The notes: generated by a model from the letters alone, not told the origin. A stretch of 50,276 nucleotides of DNA from Acetobacter okinawensis JCM 25146 (GCF_000613865.1 NZ_BAJU01000018.1:1-50276); one strand, 5' to 3'. Shown: positions 34,044-42,474, counted from the stretch's first letter. Translations and numbers: made by a program.

Positions 34044-35029
34044 TGGCCGAGTTCCCGCACCAGTCGCGCCACATCCCCTGGCAGCCCCTCGGAGACGTGC
34101 GACACCCCCGCCTTGTCGTGCCAGATGAGTGTGGGCGTTCCCCGAACGCCAATGTCATGAGCGATATCCATGTTCTGCTGTAGATGAAGAGCCGCCTCGG
34201 CCGTATGGGGCATGTCGTCTGTGACATGATGCAGGTCGATGATTTTACGCCACGCGGCCTCCATCTCGTATGGAACGGCCGACAGCAGCGCCGTTGCGGC
34301 CGGAGTGCTGGCGCCACCGTTTTCATGGTCGTTAATGGCGATGGGCAGCAGAGCAAGCTGGATGGCGCCGTGTGCGACAAACGGCTCCAGTTCCCCCAGT
34401 GCGCGGATAGACCACGGGCAGAGCGGATCGATCACCATGATCAGACGTGGGCGCCCGTCCTGCCCAACCAGCCCGAAACTCGCCTGATTGACCCGTCTCG
34501 CCAGATCTGGCGACAGTGTCGTGTTGGCGGGTGAGCGCACCTGTCCGGACGGTGGCGCGTCCGGTTTGGCCCCGGCGATGGTCACGGTGGGGATCGCCCC
34601 TTTGATCGGCGCAATGGTGTCGCGCGTCACGTTGTGTCCATCCTGTTCCCATAGCACGCCACCAATCAAGGCCTGTCCGTCCGGGGTCAGGTAGAACACC
34701 CGGAAGATGTCGCCATTGACGGCATACACGCCCTGAAGACCATGATTCATGGATCGGCTGCCGATCTCATAGACCGTCGCCCCTGTGCTGGTGATGCGCC
34801 GGAGTGCAGGACTTGCCGCGATTTCCCCGGCCGGGATGACTCTTGGAGTGGGTACGCTCGGCGTGGGGCGCAGGACAGGATGGACACCGGGCTTGGTGGC
34901 ATCTGAGGGGACGGGTAGCGCTCGTGTCACTTCCACAGGCGGCGGGGAAGGGCACTGCTGGGCTTGAGCTAGTGTTGAGAGAGCCACAAGGGTCGTGGCC
35001 GTCAGAAGTGCGTATCGGGATTGTCGCAT
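34040..35029 (-). CDS. trbB: TrbB/DsbC-like thioredoxin-fold protein with a CPWS active site
   Basis: 329 residues from an ATG with GAAGGAG upstream (the longer extension to 35122 crosses the promoter region). A signal peptide (ALLTATTLVALSTLAQAQ) is followed by a Pro-rich stretch, a dimerisation-like region (GVYAVNGDIFRVFYLTPDGQALIGG) and a thioredoxin-fold domain (RLIMVIDPLCPWSIRALGEL ... GVRGTPTLIWHD). DsbC/DsbG-type proteins normally have CxxC; here the second Cys is Ser (CPWS), leaving one nucleophile. IncI trbB encodes a DsbC-like protein used in transfer. It has motif F 19 bases upstream and is coupled to the IcmV-like gene. Confidence 0.75.
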   Translation of the reverse strand: MRQSRYALLTATTLVALSTLAQAQQCPSPPPVEVTRALPVPSDATKPGVHPVLRPTPSVPTPRVIPAGEIAASPALRRITSTGATVYEIGSRSMNHGLQGVYAVNGDIFRVFYLTPDGQALIGGVLWEQDGHNVTRDTIAPIKGAIPTVTIAGAKPDAPPSGQVRSPANTTLSPDLARRVNQASFGLVGQDGRPRLIMVIDPLCPWSIRALGELEPFVAHGAIQLALLPIAINDHENGGASTPAATALLSAVPYEMEAAWRKIIDLHHVTDDMPHTAEAALHLQQNMDIAHDIGVRGTPTLIWHDKAGVSHVSEGLPGDVARLVRELGQ

Positions 35030-35048
35030 AGGTGTCTCCTTCTCTCGC

Positions 35049-35072
35049 CAGCATGTACCAAAGCGTTGTGAC
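35049..35072 (-). promoter_or_regulatory. Recurrent promoter-like motif, site F (upstream of trbB-like gene)
   Basis: Minus strand GTCACAA (35066-35072), 11-base spacer, ATGCTG (35049-35054), 19 bases before the ATG at 35029. It is divergent to site G, with a LexA box between them. Confidence 0.6.
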
Positions 35073-35080
35073 GCCATTCG

Positions 35081-35095
35081 GAACAAAAAGGGAAC
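35081..35095. promoter_or_regulatory. LexA (SOS) box between divergent transfer promoters
   Basis: GAACAAAAAGGGAAC fits the alphaproteobacterial LexA site (GAAC-N7-GAAC) and is base-for-base identical to the box upstream of imuA at 44954-44968. It sits 8 bases from site F and 7 bases from site G, where a bound repressor would block both. Confidence 0.65.
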
Positions 35096-35102
35096 TGATG
35101 GC

Positions 35103-35126
35103 GTCACAACGGTCCGGGGCATACTG
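35103..35126 (+). promoter_or_regulatory. Recurrent promoter-like motif, site G
   Basis: GTCACAA (35103-35109), 11-base spacer, ATACTG (35121-35126), 31 bases before the ATG of the exported two-cysteine protein at 35158, which has AAAGGAG in its leader. Confidence 0.65.
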
Positions 35127-35157
35127 AGGAGAGAGCAACAGGCAAAGGAGCCGCCTC

Positions 35158-35631
35158 ATGTCACTCAGATCCATGTTGACCCTCACGCTGCTGGCTAGCA
35201 GTCTGTTTGTTGAGCACGCCCTCGCTCAGGACGTGCAGCCCGCAGAACTCGACCGCTTGTCCGCTGAGCGGCAGGAGGCTATTGGCCCGCGCGACTGGGG
35301 GCCGCCGGCTGCAGCTGCGCCGGAACCTCCCCTGATGCCTCTGGGCGGGCATGTAACGTGCATGTCGCCCCGCATGGAGTTTGAACCGGTCTATGCCGGG
35401 CCGAATGCCGAGACGAAACAGGTGGGTGTCGCCCCGCCTCAGCTTGCCGTAACCACCACAACATCAGGCGGTTGGACACGCATACTGCGAGGTTATGGGA
35501 AAGCCGCGTGGATACCGACCGAAGATCTACAGCCCTGGACGTCGACAACCGCCTCGCCGGGCACACGCTGCACGGTGGCGGGTATGCGGCCCTCTGACGG
35601 CATGATCATCTTTTCATATCCCGGCGCATGA
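35158..35631 (+). CDS. Exported two-cysteine protein with SH3-like domain, paralogue 2
   Basis: 157 residues: signal peptide (LTLTLLASSLFVEHALAQ), a helical segment (AELDRLSAERQEAIGPRDWG), a Pro/Ala linker and a C-terminal SH3-like beta domain (FEPVYAGPNAETKQVG, WTRILRGYGKAAWIPTEDL). Both cysteines of the copy at 31491-31961 are kept. The stop overlaps the start of the lytic transglycosylase gene (ATGA), so the pair is co-translated. A peptidoglycan-binding or chaperone role next to the transglycosylase is plausible but unproven. Confidence 0.6.
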   Translation: MSLRSMLTLTLLASSLFVEHALAQDVQPAELDRLSAERQEAIGPRDWGPPAAAAPEPPLMPLGGHVTCMSPRMEFEPVYAGPNAETKQVGVAPPQLAVTTTTSGGWTRILRGYGKAAWIPTEDLQPWTSTTASPGTRCTVAGMRPSDGMIIFSYPGA

Positions 35632-36364
35632 GCCGGGGGTATCTTTCTGGCCCGATGCATCGGTCTGGGTGTGTTGGCGCCGTGTGTTCTCCCACTGCCA
35701 AGTGTCGCGCAGGTGCCAACCAGATCGTGCCGAGCATCGAAGAGACAGGCGCACCGACTTTCACCTTCCCGGATGCGGGCACGTCTTCCTCCGCAGCGGC
35801 AGGGACATCGGGCAGCTCTTCGAGCTACTCAGGGGCATGGGGAGGGAGCGATGCCATGTCCACGCTGCTGTCGCAGTCCTATGGCGAGGATGCTGTAGCT
35901 GCGGCCAAGGCGGCCGGATCAACCCTGACACACTGGCTGCCTTCGCGCAGATCGAAAGTCATTTCCAGAATACGGGCAACAGTTCGTCGTCTGCCACGGG
36001 CGTTTGGCAGATTACAGATGGCACCTGGAACGAGTATGCGTCCAAGCTCGGGTTGAGTAGCGCTGATCGAAATGACCCAGCCGCGCAGGCCAAAGTCGCC
36101 AGTGCCATCATCAGCTCTTATGCCAGCACTGTTTCCAAAGCCACCGGAACATCGGCAACGTCTGCGCAAGTCTATGCGGCTTATATGTTTGGCACGTCAG
36201 CCGGATCAAAAATCGCAACAGCGACCAGCAGCACGCCGCTGAGCAGCCTCGTGTCCAGTTCATCTCTGGCAGCTAACAACATGAGTGGCTGGACGGTGGG
36301 ACAATATCTTTCGACGGTTTCGTCTCGTATGGGCAGCGGTGCATCTGAGACCGTCGCCGGATGA
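35628..36364 (+). pseudogene. Lytic transglycosylase, frame-disrupted
   Basis: The C-terminal two thirds (from about 35917) read INPDTLAAFAQIESHFQNTG and ATGVWQITDGTWNEYASKLG, a lysozyme-like transglycosylase with the catalytic Glu in QIESHF. Upstream, the frame shifts by one base to a Ser/Gly-rich linker (TFTFPDAGTSSSAAAG...). Further up, a good signal peptide (GLGVLAPCVLPLPSVAQ) lies in yet another frame. Removing one G from the GGGGG at about 35636 and adding one base near 35700 and one near 35917 gives one exported enzyme of about 244 residues. Three indels in 740 bases make it either a decayed gene or a badly resolved stretch. It probably served the transfer channel. Confidence 0.6.
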
Positions 36365-36552
36365 CGATAAAAACTGAAAATTTGCGCAATTTTGGACACA
36401 AATTCGATGAAAAAACAGTGTGTTACACATGTTTTTTTCACTTTTTGATCTTGTCTGAAAACATGTACACGGGCAGGTTGAGCGGCAGACAGGACGCGCG
36501 TCTGTATGCGAGTCCGTGCCACCCCATTCGAGGCCCACCAATGACGTAGCCA

Positions 36553-36644
36553 CAAAAAGGAAAACCCTGCCTCTCCCGGTCGGCAAACCGGAAAAGCCAG
36601 GGCACCTGTAACGAACCATAAGCTATAGGGGAAACGTAATTGCC
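36553..36644 (-). ncRNA. Candidate antisense RNA controlling repC (repABC ctRNA-like)
   Basis: On the minus strand a sigma70-like promoter (CTTGCG, 17 bases, CTATAG with the -10 at 36651-36656) is followed by about 90 bases. These end in a nested hairpin (outer CCCTGGC/GCAGGG arms, inner CCGGT/ACCGG; 36565-36602) and then TTTTCCTTTTT. That is a typical Rho-independent terminator read on the minus strand. Position upstream of and antisense to the repC leader matches the small counter-transcribed RNA of repABC plasmids. Ends are estimates. Confidence 0.5.
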
Positions 36645-36656
36645 CTTTCCCTATAG
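36622..36656. repeat. Inverted repeat in the repC leader
   Basis: GCTATAGGGGAAA (36622-36634) and TTTCCCTATAGC (36645-36656) form a 12-bp stem with one extra G and a loop of about 10 bases. It covers the putative antisense-RNA promoter and would fold in the repC leader, consistent with a leader switch. The rest of 36365-36760 holds an AT-rich stretch (36361-36450) with a small palindrome TGTGT-T-ACACA and no convincing gene. Confidence 0.5.
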
Positions 36657-37483
36657 CCAGCTTCCGCTCGAAACGCAAGCAAATTGCGAACGGGGAAGGT
36701 TTGTCCAGATGCCTGTGCCGAGAGGTCTGTTATGACCCATAGCACTGGAACTTTTGAGCTGTGCCCCAGACACACAATAATGACCTCTGCCCGATCCGCA
36801 GACGGGGAAAACGCACCCTCACGCCCGCTATGCTGAAGGCGCGTGACGAACTACTCGACGTTCCCCCGGACTATCCGGATAAATACGCGGTCCTGAATAC
36901 GATCAGGGCCTTGCCCCGTTCTTTTCCTTTGACGCGCAGCGCACGCGGGCTGCTGGAACGGATGATCGAGAAAACCCGGCCAGAGAGTTGGGAGCTGCTC
37001 TCAACCCCTTTTATCTACGCTCATAACGCGACACTAATGTCCTGGACGGGACTGTCGCTTACGGCTTTGAGGCGAGCGGTAAGAGAATTGGCCGAGGCGG
37101 GGATGATCGTGCCCTGTGATGGACGGAACGGCCAACGGGGGCGGCGCTGGCAGGGACAGGACGGCATGTCGCAGGTTGGATTCAGTCTGGCGTCTCTGCG
37201 CTATCGCTGGCCGGACCTACAGGCCCAGCTTGAGATTGGTCGACGTCAACGCGCTGAAGTGGCGTTTCTGCGTGACGCAATTGCCGATCTGAATGAGCAG
37301 GTGCGTGTGGCGGCCGAGCTGCAGGGTGATGAGGCGATAGCTCGGAAGCCGCACGTATTATGCGCCTGCGGCGTGGTACGGACCTGATCGACACACTGGT
37401 CAGCTACCACGACACTATGAAAGCGCTCTGGGCGCGTGTGAAACCTGTGGAAAAGCCTGCGGAAAACCGCGCCAGCAAGTCGT

Positions 37484-37585
37484 TAAAAACTGCACAGTGT
37501 ACCCCTAAAACGGCACCCATGGATGGTCAATCTGGCACCCATTATACAAAAAGAAATAACAAAAAACCTAAAGAGGTTGTTGTAG
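37484..37585. other. Candidate replication origin inside repC
   Basis: A clearly AT-rich stretch (runs of A, ATTATACAAAAAG, AATAACAAAAAAC) in the otherwise GC-rich middle of repC, encoding a poorly conserved Lys/Asn linker. In repABC replicons the origin lies in such an AT-rich part of repC; here this is inferred from composition and position only. Confidence 0.4.
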
Positions 37586-38063
37586 TAGCGCCCACAGGGC
37601 GCAATCGCATTGAAACAATGCGGTGTGCGAGGCAGGTGTCTCACCGAGAACCATCCGAGGGGCTGGAGGCATCCATCCTACGGGGTTTCCCAGGCACCAG
37701 CACGTTCTTCTTGACCGTGTGTCCGGCCTTGCGGGATCTGTGCGCTTCGGCGACACCCGATCGTGCCCAGCTCACAGATGCGGCCGAACTGCTCTCCGGT
37801 CAGATCGGCATTGGCTACCAGTCGTGGAAAACCGGCTGCACCGCTCTGGGCCGGTTCGAGGCGGCTGTCGCGGTGATCGTCATGGCGACAAGGAAAGATC
37901 AGGGCGAACAGATCCGGCACCCTGATGCATATTTCCGGGCGCTGGTTGAGCGCGGCGTGCGCGGAACACTCCATCTTGACCGCAGCCTTTACGCCCTGAA
38001 GGACACGCTGGCGCTGGACGTGTCGCAGATGCCAGCACGTGCAACACACCAAGTGAAAACAGC

Positions 38064-38087
38064 GTCACAACCGGTGCGGATACAATG
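38064..38087 (+). promoter_or_regulatory. Recurrent promoter-like motif, site H
   Basis: GTCACAA (38064-38070), 11-base spacer, ACAATG (38082-38087). It overlaps the last codons and stop of repC and lies 45 bases before the ATG of the exported protein at 38133. Confidence 0.6.
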
Positions 38088-38132
38088 AGGGAAGGAGCCG
38101 GATAGTTTGTCTCAGTAGCAAGGACTTCCCTC

Positions 38133-38483
38133 ATGGTTTACAAATTCTCGCGTATACAATGCGTCTCGTGCGTAGCAACACGCCTGCGTAAGATGTTTCC
38201 CATTTTGGGACTGCTTGCCTGTTGTGTCGTTTCTCCGGCTGTTGCAGGAGAAACGACACCGACGGATGTCAGCGATCAGCCGGCGAGCGTTCAAATGATA
38301 AATAATTCCATTGAACGCCAGATGCGCGCTTTTGAGGCTGCCCTCGAAAACTCCTGGCATACTGATGCGCAAACCACGCGACTGGATGAACTGAACCTAT
38401 CTGCCTCACTGAGAGAGATGCTTGGGAAGCCGTGGCGCGGTTTCATAAAGCCAAACCAACACCGGCCATACTCCGATCTTTAA
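38133..38483 (+). CDS. Exported small protein, 116 aa
   Basis: 116 residues with a basic N-terminus, a signal-type hydrophobic stretch (MFPILGLLACCVVSPAVA) and a mature part of about 75 residues that is helical and polar (SVQMINNSIERQMRAFEAAL). The start at 38133 has AAGGAC upstream; the internal ATG before FPILG is an alternative. Motif H lies upstream, so it may belong to the transfer regulon. No family is recognised. Confidence 0.5.
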   Translation: MVYKFSRIQCVSCVATRLRKMFPILGLLACCVVSPAVAGETTPTDVSDQPASVQMINNSIERQMRAFEAALENSWHTDAQTTRLDELNLSASLREMLGKPWRGFIKPNQHRPYSDL

Positions 38484-38529
38484 AAAACGCATATCGTCTA
38501 TGACCCGTTGCAGATAACGGGAAAATTCA

Positions 38530-38721
38530 ATGACCGATGCCAAAACGACCGAAAACCCTTGGAAAGTTCCCATGTGCATAAAGCTCCGGACGAACGCCAC
38601 GTCGTTCGGGTTTGATCTGGTAAAGACTCAGGAGCCTACGGTGATTAAGGAGCCGGCCAGAATGGGTATGTCCCTTCTTATGCGACGGAATAACGCTAAA
38701 ATGGAAGAAATCCATGACTGA
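38530..38721 (+). CDS. Small orf, 63 aa, unknown
   Basis: 63 codons from an ATG preceded by GGGAAAA. The product is polar with several Lys and Thr residues, without signal peptide or recognised motif. Its stop overlaps the start of a 40-codon frame that in turn overlaps the mucR-like gene, suggesting a small operon. Confidence 0.35.
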   Translation: MTDAKTTENPWKVPMCIKLRTNATSFGFDLVKTQEPTVIKEPARMGMSLLMRRNNAKMEEIHD

Positions 38722-38836
38722 CACGGATGCGATGCCTTTCAAAAACCACGGAATCCTGCCAGAGACCCTGCGTTCTGCTCATGCGCTCAGCGCTAGATAC
38801 TCAGGGAATATTTCGACTTATGTCCATCAACGCTGA
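38714..38836 (+). CDS. Tiny orf, 40 aa, leading into the mucR-like gene
   Basis: 40 codons from an ATG at 38714 (overlapping the previous stop by 8 bases) to 38836, running 17 bases into the mucR-like gene. It may only be a leader that couples translation to that gene. No recognisable features. Confidence 0.25.
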   Translation: MTDTDAMPFKNHGILPETLRSAHALSARYSGNISTYVHQR

Positions 38837-39314
38837 CCAGCACCCCCCCGATGAACTCAAACGGATGACGGCTACGATCGTTAAGGGATTTCTCGCCGGG
38901 AACCCACTGGATGCGAGCAAACTTCCCGCGTTGATCAAGCAGGTTTATACGGCTCTGGAAGAGGCACACATACCTATGGAGGAGCCGGAGCCGGAAATTC
39001 CGGCGGTACCAATAGATCAATCCGTTTTCCATAATTATATTATTTGTCTCGAAGATGGCCGTCGCATGAAGCTCCTGAAGAGCCATCTACGGCGGATATA
39101 CAACATGACACCGGACGAATACCGGGAAAAATGGGGGCTGCCGCCAGATTATCCGATGGTGCCAAAGGCGTATTCTGAGAAATGCGCTGCCAATGAGTAT
39201 AAACGGAAACACGGACGCGAAATGCCAGTGCGGCGCAAGAAGGACCCAAATCAAGCGCCTATGCTGAAGGTTGCACCACCCAAATCGAAATGGAAACGCA
39301 AACGGCAAGACTAG
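38820..39314 (+). CDS. MucR/Ros-family transcriptional regulator, non-zinc type
   Basis: 164 residues from the ATG at 38820 (MSINADQHPP), the usual MucR start being followed by a helical N-terminal domain (TATIVKGFLAGNPLDASKLP ... LIKQVYTAL). The DNA-binding part has ICLEDGRRMKLLKSHLRRIY and TPDEYREKWGLPPDYPMV. In classical Ros the finger is CxxC; here the second Cys is Asp and the downstream His spacing is altered, as in zinc-free MucR relatives. A basic C-terminal tail follows. MucR proteins are H-NS-like repressors of AT-rich promoters. It is convergent with dnaE2. A role in controlling the transfer motif is possible but not shown. Confidence 0.82.
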   Translation: MSINADQHPPDELKRMTATIVKGFLAGNPLDASKLPALIKQVYTALEEAHIPMEEPEPEIPAVPIDQSVFHNYIICLEDGRRMKLLKSHLRRIYNMTPDEYREKWGLPPDYPMVPKAYSEKCAANEYKRKHGREMPVRRKKDPNQAPMLKVAPPKSKWKRKRQD

Positions 39315-39318
39315 GCAC

Positions 39319-42300
39319 CTAACGGAAATCCCGTGATCTGGTTTCGAGATCACGTCCATTGGCTTCGCTCAAACGGGAAAGCATCGGTTGCAGGTCTTCA
39401 ACAAAGCGCACAACAACATGGATCACTTCGCCCTCACGCTGGAGGAGGCCATGAGCGCCAATGAACCCTGATCCTACGATAATGGCCCGTTGAGCTGTGA
39501 TCCGATCTTTCCAGAAAACCAGATTGGCTGTGCCTGTTTCATCTTCGATCGTCATAAACATAACGCCATTTGCAGTGGATGGCCGCTGGCGCATCAGCAC
39601 GAGCCCGGCAACCCTGACGAACGCGCCATCACGAGCCTGCGCGAGATCGGAGATGGGCGTAATTTCCTGTCGTGCAAGCGCGTTGCGCAGGAAGCTGATC
39701 GGGTGCGCACGTAGGCTCAGCCCTGTCGCATGATAGTCTTCCACGACCGCGCTGCCTGGTGCAAGTTCGGGCAGGTTCGGCTCTGGCTCCCACAATTCTG
39801 GGGTTGGCGAGTTCCGTCCCCGGTCGGCAGCCTCGAATAATGGCAATGGGGCCGCGCCAAAGCCCTTGAGAGTCCACAGAGCCTGCCGCCTGTCGAGACC
39901 CAGTGCCCGAAAGCCATCTGCTTCCGCCAGTTTTTCCAGTAAGGTGAGCGATACGTCCGATCGCCTCCAGACATCTTCCAGACTGTCGTAACCTGCTCCA
40001 CGTGCGAGGATCAGTCTGGCCATAGCATCACAGGACAGGCCCGACACCAGCCGGAACCCTAGACGAACGGCCTGTCGCAGTCCATCGCGCGTGGTCTCTA
40101 ATGTGCAGTCCCACCGCGAAGCATTGATACAGACCGGCCGGACTTCTACACCATGCTCGCGCGCATCGCGCACGATCTGGGCCGGGGCATAAAATCCCAT
40201 GGGCTGACTGTTGAGCAGGGCGGTGCAGAACACATCCGGGTAGTGGCATTTGAGCCATGCCGAAGCGTACGCGATCAGTGCAAAACTCGCCGCATGGCTT
40301 TCGGGGAACCCATACGCGCCGAAGCCTTCAAGTTGTGTCCAAATTCGCGCAGCGAACGCGGGATCATAACCGTTGGCAATCATGCCGCTCAGTAGCCGCT
40401 CTTTCATGTGATGAACGCCACCCGTGGAACGGAAGGTTCCCATCGAGCGTCGGAGCTGATCCGCCTCGCCCCCCGTAAAGCCCGCGCAATGCACGGCCAC
40501 CTGCATCGCCTGTTCCTGAAAGAGCGGGATGCCGAGTGTCTTGCCCAGTATACGCTGCAGGGCAGGGCTCGGGCAGTCTGGCGCTTCTTCTCCCGCCCTA
40601 CGCCGTAAATAGGGGTGCACCATGTCGCCGGTGATGGGGCCGGGGCGCACAATGGCCACCTGCACGACAAGATCGTAGAACGTAGCGGGCTTTGTGCGCG
40701 GCAGCATCGCCATCTGCGCGCGGCTCTCGATCTGGAACGTCCCCAGCGTATCTGCCCGGGCAATCATCTGATAGGTCGCCCGATCTTCAGGCGGGATGGC
40801 CGTCATGTCGAGCTTACAGTGGTAGTGTGAGTGGATCAGCTCAAAACAGCGTCGCAGACAGCCCAGCATGCCCAGACCGAGGACATCGACCTTCATCATC
40901 CGCATCCGGTCGATGTCGTCTTTATCCCAGACCAGGGTCTGGCGGTCCGCCATAGCGGCGGGGCGGACAGGCACCAGCTCATCAAGCCGGTCGGCGGTCA
41001 GCACGAACCCGCCGGGGTGGGTGCCATACTGGCGTGGGAACCCCACAAGCAGCCGGGCAAGCCGCAAGACCATGCCAAGCCGCCTGTCGCCAGCGGATAG
41101 ACCAATCTGTTCAAGCCGCTCGGCAAGCAGCGCATCGTCATGCAGCACACTGGCCAGATGCTTCGACATCTGCCCCAGAAGATCCTCTGGCAGACCGAAT
41201 GCCCTGCCGACTTCCCGCAGCGCCCCTTTAGGCTGGAAACGCATCAGAGTGGCGCACAGGGCCGCGTGAGAGCGACCATAGCGCCGATATATCCACTGGA
41301 TGACTTCCTCTCGACGGTCGGCTTCGAAATCGACATCGATGTCAGGTGGCTCCTGCCGCTCTTCGGAAACAAAGCGTTCGAACAGAAGACCGGAGCGGAC
41401 GGGATCAATGGCAGTGATCCCCAGCACGTAACACACGGCAGAATTGGCGGCAGAACCGCGCCCCTGGCATAAAATGCCGCGAGAACGGGCATAGGCGACA
41501 ATGGTATTCACCGTCAGGAAATACGGCGCATATTCAAGACGCGCGATCAGGGCCAGTTCGTGGTCGAGCTGCTGGCGGACATCGGCCGGTGTCCCGGTTG
41601 GATAGCGGTAGGGCACCCCGGCCCTGACGAGGCGTTCCAAGGCATCCTGCGGTGTTTCGCTGCCGCCATCGGTCTCATCGGGATATTGGTAGCGCAGATC
41701 CTCAAGGGAAAACTGGCAGGCGGCGGCGATCTCCTGGCTGCGCACCAAAGCGTCCTCATAACCGGGGAACAGGGCATGGATCTCGCTCGGGCCGCGCAGG
41801 TGTCGGGAGAGATGCCGGGTACGCTCCGCTCCCAGTGTTGCGAGAGTGCGGTGGCAACGAATGGCCGTCATCACATCATGAAGAATTTGGCGGGACGGAT
41901 CATGCCACAGCACATCTCCCGTAACGACGGGACGCACGCCATTTTGGACACAAAGCCGCGCCGTCCATGCCAGCCGTGCGCTCTCATGCGCCTCGAAACG
42001 CCGTGTGAGCGCGACATAGGCTGGGCCGTCGTCTTTCTGGCGGGCCAATTCTGCTAGTCGCGTCATGTCGGCTGGCAGACGCAGATCATCGGTCGGCAGC
42101 AGGATCAGCACCAGATTGCGCGCGTCACGCGCCAGATCCTGCCAGCGGAGCTGGAACGCGTCATGCGGACCGCGCCGTGCGCCTAACGTCAGCAATCGAC
42201 ACAGAGATGCCCAGCCATCCCGATCCCGCGGGTAAGCCAGCAGGGCAGCTCCGTCTTCCAGTTCCAGCCGTGCCCCCGGAATAAGGCGGATACCCTGCTC

Positions 42301-42474
42301 GCAGGCCGCATCGTGGGCACGCACCAGTCCGGCTACCGAATTGTAATCCGTAACGCCCAGCGTCGTGTAGCCCAGAGCTTTGGCTTGTCGCATCAGCTCA
42401 TCGGGGTGGCTGGCGCTGCGAAGGAACGAAAAACAGGTTGCCACCTGCAGTTCGACATAGCCTCCCTTATTCAC
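39319..42474 (-). CDS. dnaE2: DnaE2/ImuC error-prone DNA polymerase III alpha subunit
   Basis: 1,051 residues from a GTG at 42474 ([20 protein letters not shown]); the ATG at 42561 would add 29 residues overlapping the upstream gene. It has the PHP domain ([28 protein letters not shown]), the polymerase palm with [13 protein letters not shown], the fingers ([23 protein letters not shown]), and a C-terminal OB-fold ([21 protein letters not shown]). The length is normal for DnaE2 and the frame is intact. With ImuA and ImuB it performs translesion synthesis and SOS mutagenesis. It is the last gene of the LexA-controlled cassette. Confidence 0.93.
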   Translation of the reverse strand: MNKGGYVELQVATCFSFLRSASHPDELMRQAKALGYTTLGVTDYNSVAGLVRAHDAACEQGIRLIPGARLELEDGAALLAYPRDRDGWASLCRLLTLGARRGPHDAFQLRWQDLARDARNLVLILLPTDDLRLPADMTRLAELARQKDDGPAYVALTRRFEAHESARLAWTARLCVQNGVRPVVTGDVLWHDPSRQILHDVMTAIRCHRTLATLGAERTRHLSRHLRGPSEIHALFPGYEDALVRSQEIAAACQFSLEDLRYQYPDETDGGSETPQDALERLVRAGVPYRYPTGTPADVRQQLDHELALIARLEYAPYFLTVNTIVAYARSRGILCQGRGSAANSAVCYVLGITAIDPVRSGLLFERFVSEERQEPPDIDVDFEADRREEVIQWIYRRYGRSHAALCATLMRFQPKGALREVGRAFGLPEDLLGQMSKHLASVLHDDALLAERLEQIGLSAGDRRLGMVLRLARLLVGFPRQYGTHPGGFVLTADRLDELVPVRPAAMADRQTLVWDKDDIDRMRMMKVDVLGLGMLGCLRRCFELIHSHYHCKLDMTAIPPEDRATYQMIARADTLGTFQIESRAQMAMLPRTKPATFYDLVVQVAIVRPGPITGDMVHPYLRRRAGEEAPDCPSPALQRILGKTLGIPLFQEQAMQVAVHCAGFTGGEADQLRRSMGTFRSTGGVHHMKERLLSGMIANGYDPAFAARIWTQLEGFGAYGFPESHAASFALIAYASAWLKCHYPDVFCTALLNSQPMGFYAPAQIVRDAREHGVEVRPVCINASRWDCTLETTRDGLRQAVRLGFRLVSGLSCDAMARLILARGAGYDSLEDVWRRSDVSLTLLEKLAEADGFRALGLDRRQALWTLKGFGAAPLPLFEAADRGRNSPTPELWEPEPNLPELAPGSAVVEDYHATGLSLRAHPISFLRNALARQEITPISDLAQARDGAFVRVAGLVLMRQRPSTANGVMFMTIEDETGTANLVFWKDRITAQRAIIVGSGFIGAHGLLQREGEVIHVVVRFVEDLQPMLSRLSEANGRDLETRSRDFR
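39332..39354. terminator. Hairpin at the convergent mucR-dnaE2 ends
   Basis: CGTGATCT-N7-AGATCACG, a perfect 8-bp stem inside the last codons of dnaE2 and 17 bases after the mucR-like stop. It could act as a bidirectional end for the two convergent genes; no T-run is present. Confidence 0.35.

Larger units (their letters stand above)
36761..38088 (+). pseudogene. repC: RepC-family plasmid replication initiator, one frame break
   Basis: N-terminal piece (GTG 36761 to 37387): winged-helix DNA-binding region (TRSARGLLERMIEKTRPESW, LMSWTGLSLTALRRAVRELA) typical of RepC. The C-terminal piece continues one frame back (traceable through EAARIMRLRRGTDLIDTL) to 38088, with the RepC C-terminal domain (LLSGQIGIGYQSWKTGCTAL, AVAVIVMATRK, NPDAYF-like HPDAYFRALVERG). 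One missing base near 37340 splits a protein of about 440 residues. RepC initiates replication at an origin within its own gene. No repA or repB partition gene lies upstream, so partition must be elsewhere or absent. As initiator it must be functional if this is the only replicon, which argues for a sequence error. Confidence 0.78.

Noticed and set aside
33685..34380. Minus-strand open frame of 231 codons overlapping the trbB-like and IcmV-like genes
   Set aside because: Out of frame with the thioredoxin-fold protein, basic/Ser-rich shadow composition.
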